This document shows, in pieces, positions 6,036 to 6,429 of a DNA stretch of 6,429 bases (positions are counted from its first letter, which is position 1; each line of letters opens with the position of its first letter). The DNA comes from Planctomycetaceae bacterium (GTDB taxonomy: Bacteria; Planctomycetota; Planctomycetia; Pirellulales; Thermoguttaceae). Both the position numbers and the translations under genes were made by a program. The notes below the pieces were generated by a model. That model was given only the letters and a program-made list of their open reading frames with translations, was not told the origin of the DNA and ran no database searches. Location of the stretch: the NCBI GenBank assembly GCA_031266315.1, contig JAISBG010000066.1, positions 1 to 6,429 on the forward strand. Reading direction: 5' to 3'.

Positions 6036-6429
6036 ATGAGTATTGAAGTCAAAAACATAACAAAACGGTTTGGCAAGTTCACGGCGTTAAATAATGTGAG
6101 CTTAAAAATTCCTGACGGTGAATTGGTTGCTTTGCTTGGTCCTTCCGGTTCCGGCAAGACGACATTGTTACGAATTATCGCCGGTCTCGAAGAGTTTGAA
6201 CCGAATCAGAACGCCGATATTTTGTTTCAGGACAAAAGTGTTGTCGGCAACAGACTTGCTGAACGAAAAGTGGGATTTGTGTTTCAACATTATGCTTTGT
6301 TCCGTCATTTGAAGGTTTTTGACAATATTGCTTTTGGACTTCGTGTTCGGCGCGGCAGTAACCGGCTTTCACGCACGAAAATTCGTGAGCGGGTTTTGGA
6401 GTTAATTCACTTGATACAACTTGACGGTT
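6036..6429 (+). CDS. cysA: Sulfate/thiosulfate ABC transporter ATP-binding protein, 3' partial
   Basis: The ATG at 6036 opens a frame that runs off the window end after 131 residues; CysA proteins are usually about 340-360 residues, so roughly the first third is visible. The product would be the cytoplasmic ATPase that powers sulfate/thiosulfate import with the CysT and CysW permeases. Seen here: [13 protein letters not shown], a typical CysA opening; Walker A GPSGSGKT at 35-42; LLRIIAGLE; and the Q-loop segment [13 protein letters not shown] with Gln84, followed by VFDNIAFGL. This last run is highly characteristic of CysA among the CUT1-like ATPases. The signature motif, Walker B and any C-terminal TOBE-like region lie outside the window. 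The start lacks a strong Shine-Dalgarno but matches the family N-terminus exactly. There are no permease genes upstream, so cysA either leads its operon or stands apart from the common cysTWA order. Another ABC ATPase of the same superfamily cannot be fully excluded. Confidence 0.85.
   Translation, partial: MSIEVKNITKRFGKFTALNNVSLKIPDGELVALLGPSGSGKTTLLRIIAGLEEFEPNQNADILFQDKSVVGNRLAERKVGFVFQHYALFRHLKVFDNIAFGLRVRRGSNRLSRTKIRERVLELIHLIQLDG

Overview
The window most likely comes from a planctomycete (or a close PVC-group relative) with an AT-leaning genome. This rests on three full-size or nearly full-size DUF1559 proteins. Each has the prepilin-type N-terminal methylation motif ([15 protein letters not shown], then PA(V/I)QAAREAARR) and the C-terminal H-X9-D(G/A) element. 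Such families are hugely expanded in Planctomycetota. A small lipoprotein of the carboxypeptidase-regulatory-like type, a usual companion of these genes there, fits the same source. The AT-rich intergenic DNA and weak Shine-Dalgarno sites would suit an uncultured, possibly gut-associated lineage, but that is inference only. All recognisable genes are on the + strand.

Layout: (1) positions 1-1155, the 3' part of a DUF1559 pseudopilin-like gene whose start lies before the window; (2) an AT-rich gap with two small hairpins and a convincing intrinsic terminator near 1278-1312; (3) 1506-2111, trpF (phosphoribosylanthranilate isomerase); (4) a gap with a 60-nt nested fold (2142-2201) and competing short inverted repeats just before the next gene; (5) about 2408-3754, a DUF1559 gene with an unusually long leader that contains an 11-G homopolymer; (6) 3846-5018, a tandem DUF1559 paralog of (5); (7) 5082-5558, a lipoprotein; (8) a 477-nt gap holding a probable terminator (5589-5643) and a striking composite palindrome (5696-5886) made of three hairpins and their mirror-image copies; (9) 6036 to the window end, the N-terminal third of a CysA-type sulfate/thiosulfate ABC transporter ATPase.

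The two tandem DUF1559 genes and the lipoprotein probably form one envelope or secreted-surface unit: same strand, gaps of 91 and 63 nt, and no clear terminator until after the lipoprotein. Processing would require a prepilin peptidase encoded elsewhere, and the surface function of these proteins is not established. trpF and cysA are housekeeping metabolic genes that appear unrelated to the pseudopilin cluster.

I see no clear new multi-gene system. The best candidates for follow-up are the 191-bp nested palindromic element, the poly-G tract that could gate expression of one pseudopilin, and the paired cysteine changes between the tandem paralogs.
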